From: Trogon surrucura
Taxonomy: Eukaryota; Chordata; Aves; Trogoniformes; Trogonidae
Direction: 5' to 3'
Assembly (NCBI GenBank): GCA_020746105.1
Contig: CM036620.1
Coordinates: forward strand, 28,102,118-28,166,117
DNA length: 64,000 bases
Shown here: piece after piece, positions 1 through 12,060 of the stretch
Numbering within the stretch: position 1 is the first letter of the stretch
Layout: each line of letters begins with the position of its first letter
Notes under the pieces: model-generated
What the model saw: only the letters and a program-made list of their open reading frames with translations
Database searches by the model: none
What the model was told of the DNA's origin: nothing
Program-made: the position numbers and the translations under genes

Positions 1-1171
1 GGAACAACTTATCCTCAGTGCTGTCTCTAGGCATGTCAAGGATTAGAAGGTTATTAGGATCAGTCAGCATGGCTTTGCCAAGGGGAAGTCACGTTTGACC
101 AACCTGATAGCCTTTTATGAAGACATAACCAGCTGGATGGATGGTGGCCATGCAGTGGATGTGGTCTATCTGGATATCAGCAAGGCCTTTGACACCGTCT
201 CCCACAGCATCCTCATAGGTAAACTGAGGAAGTGTGGTCTGGATGACCAAGTAGTGAGGTGGGTCACTAACTGGTTGAAGGGAAGAAGCCAGGGAGTTGT
301 GGTCAATGGGGTAGAGTCTAGTTGGAGGCCTGTGTCTAGTGGGGTCCCTCAGGGGTCAGTACTGGGACCAGCACTATGATATACTCATCAGTGACCTGAA
401 TGAGGGATTAGAGAGCACTGTCAGCAAGTTTGCTGATGATATAAAACTGGGAGGAGTGGTTGACACACCAGAAGGTTGTGCTGCCATTCAGAGAGACCTG
501 GACAAGCTGGGGAGATGGGTGGGGAGAAATCTTATGAAATTCAACAAGGGCAAGTGTAGAATTTTGCACCTGGGAAAGAACAATCCCGTGTGCCAGTATA
601 GGTTGGGGAGTGACCTGCTGGAGAGCAGCGTAGGGGAAAGGAACCTGAGGGTCCTGGTGGACAGCAGGATGACCATGAGCCAGTAACGTGCCCTCGTGGC
701 CAAGAAGGCCAATGGCATCCTGGGGTGTATTAGAAGGGGAGTAGGCAAGTAGGTCGAAAGAGGTCCTCCTGCCTCTCTACTCTGCCCTGGTGAGGCCGCA
801 TCTGGAATATTGTGTCCAGTTCTGGGCCCCTCAGCTCAAGAAGGACAGGGAACTGCTGGAGAGAGTCCAGCACAGAGCCACAAAGATGGTGAAGGAACAT
901 CTCCCTTATGAGGAACGGCTGAAGGAGCTGTGTCTCTTGAGTTTGGAGAAGAGGAGGCTGAGCCAGGCTCTTTTCAGCGGCATCCAATGACAGGACAAGG
1001 GGCAATGGGTGCAAGTTGGAACACAGGAGGTTTCACAAAAATATTAGAAAACACTTTTTTACTGTGAGGGTGACAGAGCCCTGGCACAGGCTGCCCAGGG
1101 AGGTTGTGGAGTCTCCTTCTCTGGAGACATTCAAAACCCACCTGGACGCGTTCCTGTGCGATCTACTGTAG
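1..1171 (+). pseudogene. CR1 ORF2 reverse transcriptase, decayed C-terminal part
   Basis: This is the remnant of the CR1 ORF2 polymerase, which reverse-transcribes element RNA at the target site. Palm motif [14 protein letters not shown], is at 167-205. Motif [11 protein letters not shown], is near 341-370. Motif C, FADD, is intact at 429-440. The frame is broken many times: a small deletion near 371-385 moves motif C into another frame; a CAA-to-TAA nonsense codon lies at 684-686; there is a frameshift near 745-755; and a block after KRRL near 960 is missing that the copies at 37287-37655 and 58810-59220 still carry. Another shift near 985 follows. The C-terminal stretch [20 protein letters not shown] is readable up to the natural-looking stop at 1169-1171. 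No working enzyme can be made from this copy. Confidence 0.93.
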
Positions 1172-1255
1172 GTGATCCTGCTCTGGCAGGGGGGCTGGAC
1201 TAGATGGACTTTTGAGGTCCCTTCCAACCTCTGACGTTCTGTGATTTTGTAATAT
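1..1255 (+). mobile_element. CR1 LINE, 3' part (copy A), truncated by window edge
   Basis: This is a CR1-family non-LTR retrotransposon running left to right. It enters the window already inside the reverse transcriptase domain, so its true 5' end lies outside. The DNA continues through the thumb and C-terminal part of ORF2 and the short 3' UTR, with the characteristic GGACTAGATGGAC and GGTCCCTTCCAACCT blocks near 1197-1233. It ends at a degraded copy of the ATTCTATG-type terminal repeat around 1236-1255. No poly-A tail is present, as expected for CR1. Its last 140 bases match the reverse complement of the CR1 piece at 62805-62952 at roughly 90% by eye, so the two belong to one subfamily. It is the longest CR1 in the window and is inactive. 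Confidence 0.96.
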
Positions 1256-2659
1256 TCAGAATACAATTTCTTTTAACTTTACAGTACTATTATCACCTAT
1301 ATCATTAATTTATTCAAGGTTGCAAAAAATATGATATTGAAAAAACACACTTGTAAACACTGCTTTAAGGAAGTTATTAAAAATTTAGTAAGACTATTAA
1401 TTTATAAAAGAATTCATAGCAATTCTGTGAAACATTAAATGTACAGTATATAAAAGAGCAATTAATATTTTTAGTTACTAGTTTTGCAAACTCTTTGTCA
1501 GGAAAGCATTAAGAATATGCAGTCCTTGTAACTTCTGAAGTGGGTGTTAAAACTTCCTCTCCAAAATTCCATTTAGACTGTGATTAAAACTGGACCTGCC
1601 AACTCATTTATTTCCAAGGCATTTAGCAATACCGTTCCAGCTTTTGAGATAAATTGATTTCTTTTAATATAAGATAAAACTTGCAAGAAATGTCAGTTTC
1701 TGGCCCACCTTGTTGTCAGATACAGCTTGAACTTTTGATGTAAGCACATCCTATAGATTTTGAAAGCAGAAGACAAAATATGCCTGTCCACAAACAGACA
1801 TTGTACAATCTTTGAAGTTTTAGTATTGCCTGACTTATGGCTCTGAATCTTCTGTGTTGCTAAGGCAAGGCCACCCTCTCACCTCTGCTTTCAGGAATCA
1901 GAAATTCACCAGACACTTATATTAGCATACACATTACTGGCCAGGCTGTCATTCTCTAAATCTGACACACAAAACCTTAGGAACACTTCAGGGTGTGCAT
2001 ACATCAACAGGCAAGATGTCACACAACTACACATCAGATACCAGCAGAAGAGAAAAGAAGAGAAAGAGACACAATTAATTAAGAAGGGTAACAAAATTTG
2101 TTTCTGCCATTACCAGAATGTTTTTCCTTTTTTTTTTCTTCATTTTTTTACTTTAGTTTCTTTTTTCTTTTTATGTTTTGTTTGTAGGGGTTTTTTTAGA
2201 ATAAAACTTTGTCTTATGATTTGAACAAGCCATGAGACATTTTGAGAGCAACCGTAATTAAAATAGAAGCAGACAATATGCCTAGGAATAAATAGGATTT
2301 CTCCAGGCCTGTAATTAGACATGTAATTAGTCTGCAGTGTCTCAGCTTTAAGACTAATGTCACAACTTCACTACAATATACAACAGAATACACTGTATTC
2401 ATAGGTGCCCTCTGTGTGTCATTTGGGTGGGTTTCCTCCTTAAAGCTTGCACAGAGGTGTGCAATCCACCTCCTGGAGTCCTCCTTCAGTTCCCAGCGTG
2501 GACCTGTGTGAATGCTATCTCATCTTCTCTTCTGTACACACTGAAGGGTACTTGACATTTCAAACTAGATAAGGCTGGCTGGTAGCAAAGGGGAGGGTTT
2601 CTATTCACTCTAAGCTGAATAAACACAGATCACTATCTTTGCTCAACTGTCTTTTAAAG
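1256..2659. other. AT-rich non-coding stretch
   Basis: I see no gene or recognised repeat here apart from the pyrimidine tract at 2121-2197. Open frames are short and lack family resemblance. Confidence 0.6.
2121..2197. repeat. T-rich low-complexity tract
   Basis: The stretch is made of T runs broken by C and a few A or G. It has no unit structure and looks like simple low-complexity DNA. Confidence 0.8.
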
Positions 2660-3060
2660 GAAGCCCAGAATGCAAATGCTGTTCTGTTCAAAGATTGTAA
2701 AAATGATAAAAGTATTCCTCTCCTCTGTGACATCTCCCAGGAGAGACAATCTCATTCTGGTGAATCTAGCGAAGAGCACTGGTCAAAAAAGGATGAAGTT
2801 CATTTTTCTGACAGGAATGAAAAACACATGCTGTTTTCCACTGGCTTTTGTGAAGAGCTGATAGAGAACGATCCATCAAATATCAAATTACCTCTTAAAA
2901 AAATCTTGATGTCCCAAAACCATAGGGAAGCTAGCAGCACTCACTTAAATTCACAGTTCTTAGGCCTCAGAAATGAAGATGTCATGTCTTTGGTTCTGCA
3001 TGTAGCCATTCAGAGAGACTTTTATCATCTAACTAAAATGTACTTTTATTGGTTAAAATA
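2660..3060 (+). other. Candidate internal exon, unidentified protein
   Basis: An uninterrupted frame of about 133 codons runs between a plausible acceptor (pyrimidine-rich stretch ending in TTTTAAAG, AG at 2658-2659) and a donor with a perfect GTAAGT at 3061-3066. The in-frame stop appears only when reading into the intron (TA plus the G of the donor), which is how a real phase-2 exon would look. The predicted peptide is polar, rich in Ser, Glu, Lys and Asn, with a hydrophobic segment (VMSLVLHVAIQRDF) near its end. I do not recognise the protein. An open frame of this length is expected a few times by chance in 64 kb of AT-rich DNA, and no partner exon was found, so it may be accidental. Confidence 0.22.
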
Positions 3061-3066
3061 GTAAGT

Positions 3067-6000
3067 TGATGTTAAGTGCTGTCAAAGCTCTAAAGACCTA
3101 TGGCAGGCGAAAGGCATATTTTTAGACACTTCTTTGAGTGGTCAGGAATTGTTCACATTCCACCGATGCAATATAAAGAAGCAGGGACATCACTCTGGGA
3201 AAATTTTTATTCCGTCTCACTTTTTGGTCTCCTAATATCCATTCTCCAACAGTTTGTGTACTTGCACTTCCCATGCTTTTAACACCTGGCAGCAACTTCT
3301 CAAAACTACTACAGAGGTGTTCCCACAAAGGAAGATTATCACCCTACCCCTCTCCCCCAACAAGCCACTACCTTCTCCTGGAAGGCGTCCTACATCAAGC
3401 ATAATAAACTGATGTAATAATCACAGTAAAGCTAAACTGAAAACAGTCTGATCTAGAAGGTCCTTTGACCATCACTAGTACGAGGGTTTCAAAATCTGCA
3501 AGCATAATCTGTAAGTTTTTCTCCTGCCCAATAGAACCACTGTCTCTCTTTTGCTGAAATACATTTTCAGCTTGGTCAGGGTCATATGAAAAACCAAAAT
3601 GTTTGCTAGCAAAATTTGGCAGCAGACAATTAAATAAATAAGTTTTTCCCTTAGAGACATTTTTATTAGTTCTAGAAGCAGCATTTTGGAATTTTAGTAT
3701 CACTGATCACCCAAAATGAACCCTGATGGGCCACAGCCTGCATTTTTTTAATAGAATATCATTTGTGAAGTTATTTGTTTCATTTCAAGAACAAATGTTG
3801 GAAAAAGACAAGGAAATACAAAATCCTAGATTCGAGCACACTTTAAACAAAGATCTCTTCTAAATTACTTTGTAAGTCCTGTAATATCACAATGTGTTTT
3901 TTTAGAAAACAGAAAACACAGTAAGAATTCATTAATCTAATGTAGATGGTTCCTCCTTTATCCCATCATTCCTGAATAAAGCCCTTCACAGGAATATCTG
4001 AGAGACAAAGCAACTCATTTAAATGAAGGCAAAAACTTTAAAACAGACAAGTAACACCTTTATCCATGTGTCAAAGACAGGGAAGAGTCAAATCAAACCT
4101 ACTGGACCTCCGATTTGCACTTTGAAAGCTCTCCAAAACACATGGCGAAAGGTAGGAGATCTTTACTCTTGCTCCTCAGGATAAGCCACTAAGAGTTTTT
4201 GCCATGCAAAACCTGCATGTCACAAGTCATGTGCTCATTCAACAGCGATAATAAAGAGAAGAGAAAACGTGAAAACGTAAAGCAGAAGGCACAGGAATAT
4301 TCACTTTGTTTTTAAAGCAAACTAAGTGAGGGTAACCAAAGAAATAATTGCAATTCTCATGCCTTTAAGTGGAAGACTAGAAGACTGCTTTTTACAAATG
4401 GCGATCAGCTCACTACCAACAGAGAGGAACCCTGTGGATCCTACAAGGACGATTAAGCTACAAGATAATAAATGATCATCTTTTCAGAACATGAACCAGA
4501 GAAGTCACTTGGATATTTACTGCAGAGACTGCAGTATCAATGTAATTGCTGAGGCATGCACTGAAACAAACAAAAGTTTTAAAGAAGAAAGTTTAACATG
4601 ATGTATCTTTATTAGACTCCTCCATTTTTTCATCCTGCTTGGCTGATTAAGTGAGACAACTGGTAAGGTTATTTGTGTAGATGACATTTTTCCCCACAGC
4701 ATCATCTAAAACAACAGGCTGAGTGTTCTACACTTAATTACTTTATTTCCAATTTTGTATGTGCTACACCTTTTTTTTAAGAAACAAACTTCAGTATTTT
4801 AATCAGCATTAAATTCCAATAGTTCAAGACACACAGTGGGTAACTACAGATGAAAATGGCAAGGAATAACCAAAGTGATAAAAAAGCAATTCTGCACCTT
4901 AATTGAAATATTTATGCCTGTCTCTCTCTGTATCTCTCTTCACTGATCTCTGAAATCAGTTAAAGCTGTGGAAGGCTGGAAAATACATATTTTTAATCCA
5001 GAAGATTCCTGAAATCTAACCAAACTAAATGAAACCGGAAATGCTTTTGTTTATAGGCACATACGGTTATCAATAGAAACAGGGTCAAAACAAATATTAA
5101 AGATTTGTGGTTCCCAGCAGTTTTGTCATTTTCATGAACATCTGGTATATGCTCGCCCTTTTATTCTTGATACTGACAACAAAACCAGTTAAAGTCTTGG
5201 ACAGGTAACTGCGTATTTCAGTACACGTAAGTTAGAAGATCTAAATCTATTTGCTGCTGAAATGCAAATTTCTCTTTCTAAACTAGCAAAAATCTCTTCA
5301 AGTTTTTGAACAGTACATTGTCTGCTTTAAAAGTAGAAATTTAGAAACATCAATTACAAACAATACCTGGGGCTACTTCTCTTACATGAGAAATATTTGG
5401 ACTTACAACAACTTAATACAGGCAAGAGTTCTACTTTATATTGCTGTTTAAGTTGGCACATTTTATCATCACACTAAACTACTCCTTAAAAGTTAAAAGA
5501 AAGTACTGAGCCTCTCATTAGCGCTAGTGGCTACTGGAGTAGTAAATTTCATGGCAGTCATATGTCCAAATGCTGGTAATAACACAAAAAAATATATCCT
5601 GAGAAGTTTTTAGAGAGGAAGGAAAACAATGTAATGTGAACAAAAAGGGAGGTACAGTTGAAGGACATCCTCTCCCCAATCCAGGGGACATTATTTCACC
5701 TGTGTTCCAGCAGTCTATCTCTGTGCATTCATGTTCCAGCTCGGAAGGAGATCAAAAGCAATTTCACATTCTGCTGAGGCATTTCAGAGCTTTTCACACT
5801 ACTTGCGTAATTTCAGCTGTGGTCTCTCCTGACTCCCTCCACTGAATTTCAGATTTCAACATCTAATTGGAAAAAAAAATCCGGCTTCAGTTAGCTTCCC
5901 ATTAGTGTTAAAGCTGAGGACTTTTTTAAAAAAGAGCTATCTTCTACCAAAAGACCCAAAGAGTAGGGCTGCTCTTACACTGGAGATTGCAGTGTCCATC

Positions 6001-9000
6001 TCTAACAGAATATTAATGGGTCAACTTGGTCAAGTATTTCTCAATCATTTTACACTTGTGCCAAAGGCCCAATGGACATGCCAGCACCACACTCAACACT
6101 GCAGCACACCACAACCAGAAGAGTATCGTGCCTGTGCAGTGCCCTGAGGGTCGGGGGAGGTAAGGAAAGGGTGAATCCATCCCAGGTAAAAAAGCTCCTG
6201 CTCTAGGAGTGAACTAATCCTGACGTATTTTTGAATAGATATTCTGAAGTTCTAGAGGTGTATTCCCACTAAAATGTTTTTATTGTCTCCTATTTAATGG
6301 CTGCAGAAATTGAGATAAAAATTCAGATATGTAAGAGAAGGAGCTTCATGTAGCAGAACACTGGGATCCATCTGATGTGACAAAGGGTACTGCTGATGAA
6401 GGGAACTTTTCAGATGAAAAAATAGGTTTCACTTAAGTGAAAGTGTGAGTTTTACCTCATTGCTACCGCACCACCTCAATTCATTATATTCACCACATGA
6501 GTCAATTAACCCTGTTCCTTGACTGTTCGAAGATTCCTGTCGTACATGCGCTAATTGCACTTTGGTAGTTGAGAGCAGGAGGAAGCTCTCAGCCACCCAC
6601 AGTAACAGTGCAAGGCTTGGGTGAAAACATGCAGAACAAGAGAAAGAGCATATAATAAAAAAAGCACACCCTTCCTCAAGGACTTGGATGTGAAAGCAGA
6701 GGGTATAGAAGAGAAGTTATCACCTCATTTTGTGCTGTGAATCCCCCAAACTATCTTTCCAAACACATTCCAGTAATGCCAGCCAGATGGCAAAGAGTGA
6801 TTTCAGTGGTTTTAGGTGAACACACCTGGCTAAAAGACTTACTACCCATTTGTTTCCTTAATCTTTTCAAAGACATTCAAGAACAGTTTGCCCTGCTAGT
6901 ATTTTCTAACATTTAAGTATGCTCCCCTCCTTGGACTTGTTTTCAAGAGACAAAACTTTGCAATAGACAAAGGGATGGGAACAGGCTTCTGCATTAGAAC
7001 TCACTGGAGACAACAGAGTCTTAAGAAAATACAAATATTGTTTGAAGATGTAAGTGACATTTTTTCCTGCTCTTTAGGGAGAGCTGTTGAAAGCAAAGAA
7101 GGACAAAAACAGAGTCTGTTCTTTGCTGCCTGAATACAAAAGACGGAAAATAATTCTTTGAGATACTCTTTCCAAACGTGTGATGACAAGACCTGTAACT
7201 GCTGTGCGTTGAAAATCCCGCCAAGCACCAAAGCCCAAGAACCACACCGCGTCACCAATTCACTGCTTGAGACTGTTTCCTAGTAGAAATAATGGCTGCA
7301 AAGAGAAACAAACATCAAGGGATGCATCTGATAAGGAAGTTGAGCATAGAAGCTGAAGTAAAACCCCTCATTGAAGCACTAACAAATAAAATATATGATG
7401 AACCATTTATGGAAAAGAAAATAACTGAGAAGTGAAATTTACAATACAAGCAATTTGACTGTCAATTTGTACAACCTATGAGTGCCCAGTGATGAGAGGC
7501 AACTAAAATGACACATCTGTACTTTACTACATCACTCATGCCCACCTCAAATCCATGAAGAGAGAATGATGATCCTGTTTTACAAGCTACATATTCTGTC
7601 CTGCAGTCCAAGCACATGTAAGTGACAGGATAAAGCAGACTGAATGTAGGTATTTTAGGTTCAGCTTAAGTTTAGCATCACCTGTGATATCATATAGTTC
7701 AAGCAGCCCAAGCAAGAACAACAATGTAGGTATACTGCTGCAGCCAAGTCTTGACTGACAGCCAAGAAAAATGGTGGATTATTGTCACCCACATACAGGC
7801 GGAAAACCTGGGCTTAGGCTGGTGATGTTCCTTGTCAAAGCTGACTAGAGGTTTGATGTCAGACCTTGAAAAAGAAACCAAAGTATTTCAATGAGACAAG
7901 CAAGTCAAACAGTGAAAACTGGTTCCTAGAATTTAATTGTGTTCATTTCTGTTTGTACTTGAAAACCAACATAGGAGAGTTCAACTAGCATTTTTAAACC
8001 TTTTCATCCCTCAAGAAAACAAAAACAGATAAAGGAAGAATTTCTGCTAATACCTTGAAGTTACCTTCAACAATAATTTATCCAGATTTATTGCTTGTAT
8101 GAAACTATCACTCTCAGATTTACTTGACTTCACTATACATTCTAGAGAATTTACAAAATAAATAGACTAGAAAAAGAAGTTCTTAAGTGCATAATTGGTT
8201 ACTATAATAAAAAACAAAAGGCATGAATTAGGAAAATCGAAATTTGAACTATACTAGGAAGCAGTCTTTTTACCAAGCTGTCAGTTAAGGTTTTTCTAAG
8301 GCAGCTCTTCCACAGATAAGGACTGTAATGATGCACTCATGCCTCAAGGAAGCTGCCTTTGGGAAAGTGATAAAGTATTATTTTAATCTAGCTGTAAGTT
8401 TATCTGGGCTACACTACTTCAATATGACTCCTGAAACCACAGCCTGAAACTCTCACCCCTCCTGCTAATTAATTTCGCAAAATTTTTATGCTTATGTCAA
8501 ACTGCTTGTAAGAATTCTAAGTTCATTCTCCTGCCTACAAAGTTAATTAAAACACAGTCCCTCAGACATACTCTCTCCCAGGCGAGCTTCATACTAACTT
8601 GCAACTTGCACACTAATTATATGTACACAACTGTTGACCATGTTCTAAATTCAAGAAACAAAACACTTGACATACTAAAAGAACACTACTGGCTTAACAT
8701 GCAGCATGTATAGTTCCTTCTTTATCCTTGCTTTGTTGTATTTTTTTATGATTACAACAATCACATTAATCTTTTTAAATATGCTGTAATATTTTTAACT
8801 CACAGCTAGAAAGAGTCATATACTTGTTTATATTCTTTAAATACCCTTCTGCATAGTAGAAACAAAACCACGGAATACAAGTTATGCATCATTCTTGCAA
8901 ATGGGGCAAAACAGGCAGAAGTAGTCAGTCAGTTAAGAAGAATTTAATTTTTTTTTAAATAGAAAAAATACAAGGGAGGAAGGGAAGAAATATACACACA

Positions 9001-10397
9001 CGTTAGTAACCTTAGAAAATTCAATAAACAGCTAATTGCTGTCACAAACATAATTGCATTATCAATAAAATATTTTAATTTGATGAAGAAATTAATGGAA
9101 GACTCTCTGCCACAGTCTTTCTTCACAGAACTGATATTTACACCTTGTAGCGAAAGTGCATAAAAGTAGTATGTAATATAAGCCACTCTATACAATCTCT
9201 CTCTGAATAAAATCCAATGATTTTATTTCATTTAATGTGAGAATCCTAACTGCTAATGTTTTCATAAAGAGTTCAGTCTCCACTGTCAGAAAAATTTAAA
9301 CCCCAGAGGGAACTTCTGAAGCATAAACAGGATTAAGATTTCTTGATGCTTTTTATGTAACACATTTCATACCCCAAGATGAAACATCTCAGTGTATGAA
9401 CAGTTCCCATAAGCCTTTTCTATGCAGATGCCTCTCTTTTTTATCCCAAAGCATAAATACAGTATAAATAGCAATGACAGAGTTTCAGGCTTCATAATGT
9501 TGCCTTATAAAATAAATATTAAAGATTACATAAAGGGACACTTCCCATTATAATAATGTACAGCAGACAGCAGGCTTTGGTTCACTCCCTATGGAAAATG
9601 TGCCAAACATGCTGTTCTGTATACAGTACATAGCTGAGAAATTCAAATTGTGAAACCTTTGTTCTCCTGCATGTAAATTGCCTTCTCAGTATTGTGTGCC
9701 AGAAGGGCTTGCTATGTCAAAAAGAAAGCAGTCAGGAGGAAAAAGAAACAGCGGGAAGTAGGATGTGAACTTGGTGTTACTCTAAAATGCACAGAAAATA
9801 TTTAAAATGTGGAAATCCGTAAGACAAAGAACTGTGTAAGCTACTACTGCGGCTACCAGATGTGGCAGCGGTCTCTGAAACTGAGGCAAGCTTGGCGAAG
9901 TTGTTGCAGTTCTTTCTAAGTGAGGTTCACGGGGCAATAACCAGGCTGACCTGCTGGTAAAATACAAGAAATAACTCCCTCATGGCAACTTTGCTGCCTT
10001 CCTCAGCAAGCTCCATGAGCAGAGGTGGTCATGCATCTTTGCGTGACCAATTCTCATGGGAACACATTCTGATGGACCTCAATTCTGCAAAATCTACACA
10101 GTTGTCTACACCTAAAAGGGTCATCTTTCAACAAAGTTCAGCTCTGTGTCGATTTTACCAGTCAGGTCAACATTTTCTTTGTATGCCTTCTTAGAGGAGA
10201 GGTGAACTATTATAAAATATACTCTACCTTAAATAGTCTACCATTTCATTTTTCTTTTTTTTTCATTGCTCAGTTGTAACAGCAAGTGTTTAGTACTACT
10301 TGAATTAGCTCATTTTTCACTGTATAAGCAAGTGTTCCAGTTCGTGTTGTAATTAAACAGTTGGAGCTAACTTTCTGGAGCCTTTGTTTCACTGTAA
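3067..10397. other. Unique non-coding DNA
   Basis: No repeat family or coding frame is recognised in this long stretch. Isolated splice-donor look-alikes occur, for example GGGGGAG followed by GTAAGG near 6160, but no supported exon goes with them. It could be intron or intergenic. Confidence 0.6.
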
Positions 10398-10457
10398 ATG
10401 AAAAAAAAAAACCCAACACAAAAAAAAACACATAAAAACCCCCATAACAAACCCCTG
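10398..10457. repeat. A/C-rich low-complexity tract
   Basis: Runs of A are broken by CCC, CAC and CATA. It is simple low-complexity sequence on the plus strand. Confidence 0.75.
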
Positions 10458-10869
10458 AATGGAGTCTGCTGTGTTCTGCCATCATCATTGCTCTGGTGAT
10501 ATGCAAAGTGTAGTTCAACTGCATGTACTAAGTTCCTGCTTTGGACTAGTGTCAGGCCACTGGAGCAAGCAGGGAACCCATTCCAGAACTTCCAACTCTT
10601 CACTCAATTTTGTTTGCTGCTTTTTGCAGAAAGACAAATTTTACTTTTTTCCTGGACAAAAATGTTGGTATTTCCTAAAATGAAGGTTGTCCCCTTGATG
10701 GTACAAACATTTTTAGACGGTGTTTATCCCTACAAAGCCTAAATTTTAGCCAATGGCATGGGCATTGACAGACATTGCTGACACACTGTCCCTCAAACAC
10801 TGGCGTACCATCCCACAGCTTATCACTAGTGAGACCGGGTTTAACCCTCTCTTCCTTCAAATGTAGTTT

Positions 10870-11690
10870 AAAGCTTCTTCAATGAGCCCTGCTAATCTTT
10901 TGTGAAGATCTTTTCCACCTTTGAGAAAGGTTTATCCCATGATTTGCTAGTAGGCCTGGTGTCATGCAGACCATCCCATTATCAAAAAAATCCCAAAATT
11001 CTGCTGGCGACCCAGGTTCAGAGCTGTATATTGGTCAGCTGGGCTGCCTGTTTCTTCCCTGAAACTAGGGCAGAGGAAAACATAACTTGTGCTCCTGATC
11101 CCTTAGCCAGTCATCCCAAAGCCCTGAAGTCTCTTTGGAATTGCCCTTGGACTTATTGCAGTTTCATCACTGCCTACATGAAAAAGCAGTAATGGCTAAT
11201 AATCCATACCAGAGTAGAAAGTTTTCTTGTCACATATTTAACCCGAGCCCCAGGGAGGCAGCAGACTTCCCTAAGAAGTAGGTCAGGTCAGTAAATTAGG
11301 CCTTCTGTTCCCTTCAGAGGGGAGTCTTCTATGACAATAACCCATCTTTCTTTCCTTAAAAGAAGTGTTTTTGATGCGGGCCATAGGTTGTCTTTGCCTT
11401 GGCAAGGCTGGCCTAGATGGACCTCACTGTTGTTTCCTTCCACTTCCAGACCTTCACATGTGTTGTACAAGGGCACCTGGGAAGGTGAGGTCGTCACCAG
11501 GTGCTGCTACACTGGGCAGGAACTCGCCACCATGCGCCCTCTCTCCTTTCAGTCACAGCCTTTGGCCAGGTGGAGAGAGCAGAGGGAATTCCTCATACCA
11601 CGCATCCCAGCAACGGCAGGGAACGGTTGCAACAGTCCATCACCTTCTCAAACTCCCTGATACTCCTCAATCTCTTCACCTCCTGGCGCT
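10870..11690 (-). pseudogene. Fossil of LINE ORF1 esterase (CR1-type, SGNH hydrolase fold)
   Basis: Read on the minus strand, this stretch holds in the right order the conserved blocks of the esterase-like ORF1 protein carried by CR1-type LINEs and found in many decayed copies in bird genomes. The blocks are: VKRLRSIREFEKVMD (about 11679-11635); VPLYNTCEGLEVEG (11476-11435); RWVIVIEDSPLKGTEG (about 11344-11300), which matches the GDS nucleophile block with Gly changed to Glu; REVCCLPGARV (11272-11240); QRDFRALG (about 11138-11115); GAQVMFSS (about 11093-11070); and PGLLANHGINLS (about 10958-10923), where the family has an Asp-x-x-His catalytic block and both residues are replaced. A TGA at 11290-11288 sits where an Arg codon is expected, consistent with CGA-to-TGA decay, and more stops follow. 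Remnants may continue to about 10675. The match is from memory of the family and needs a protein search. Confidence 0.72.
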
Positions 11691-12060
11691 CTGCCACCGA
11701 GCCGAAGGGTTCCTCTCTCTCGGGGCGCACCTCCCACGGGCGCGGCTCACCGCCGCCGCCGCCACCCGGTAGCGGCACAGGAGCGGGGCACACCCTGAAC
11801 ACACTCTGCGGGCGGCGTGTTCCCGTCGGAGCCGCGTCCAGGAAGCTCCATCACCCGCGGACTCGGGCTTCTCGGAGCCGGCCGCCCCCGCCCGCCCACC
11901 CACCCCGCCCTGGCCGAGGCGCCTGAGGCACGGTGCGCGTCCGCAACGGCCGCGCCGCGCGCTGCCCGCTCGCGGCCCCTCGCGGCTCCTTTTGGGGCTC
12001 GGCCACGGCTCCCGAGGTGGGTGCATCCCCCGAGTGAGCCCAAACGGGGTTTCCTCACCC
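11690..12060. promoter_or_regulatory. CpG island, candidate promoter
   Basis: This is the only CpG-dense, strongly GC-rich stretch in the window, with roughly 50 CpG by eye in about 360 bases, while the flanks are AT-rich and CpG-poor. A run of GC boxes (CCGCCC/CCCGCC types) lies at 11881-11910. I see no TATA box. Candidate splice donors face both ways: CCCGAG then GTGGGT on the plus strand (GT at 12017-12018), and GCGGCG then GTGAGC on the minus strand (GT at 11750-11749). Such islands usually mark housekeeping or developmental promoters, often bidirectional. Which gene it serves cannot be told from this window. Confidence 0.7.
11751..11851 (-). other. Candidate first coding exon on minus strand of CpG island
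   Basis: An ATG at 11851-11849 in good context (G at -3 and G at +4) opens a frame of about 33 codons. It runs into a run of Arg codons and ends exactly at the donor GCGGCG|GTGAGC, the in-frame TGA being part of the donor. The translation begins MELPGRGSDG and matches nothing I know. GC-rich islands carry long open frames by chance and several other frames are open here, so this is a hypothesis only. If real, the next exon would lie at lower coordinates and the ORF1 fossil would sit in the first intron. Confidence 0.15.

Noticed and set aside
3395..3703. Minus-strand frame of 102 codons opposite the 2.6-3.1 kb exon candidate
   Set aside because: Frames of this length are common by chance here, and no domain or splice pattern supports it.
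11406..11446. GGCCTAGATGGACCTCACT resembles a CR1 3' tail
   Set aside because: It lies inside the ORF1 esterase fossil and is explained by that protein's sequence read on the minus strand. No terminal repeat follows.
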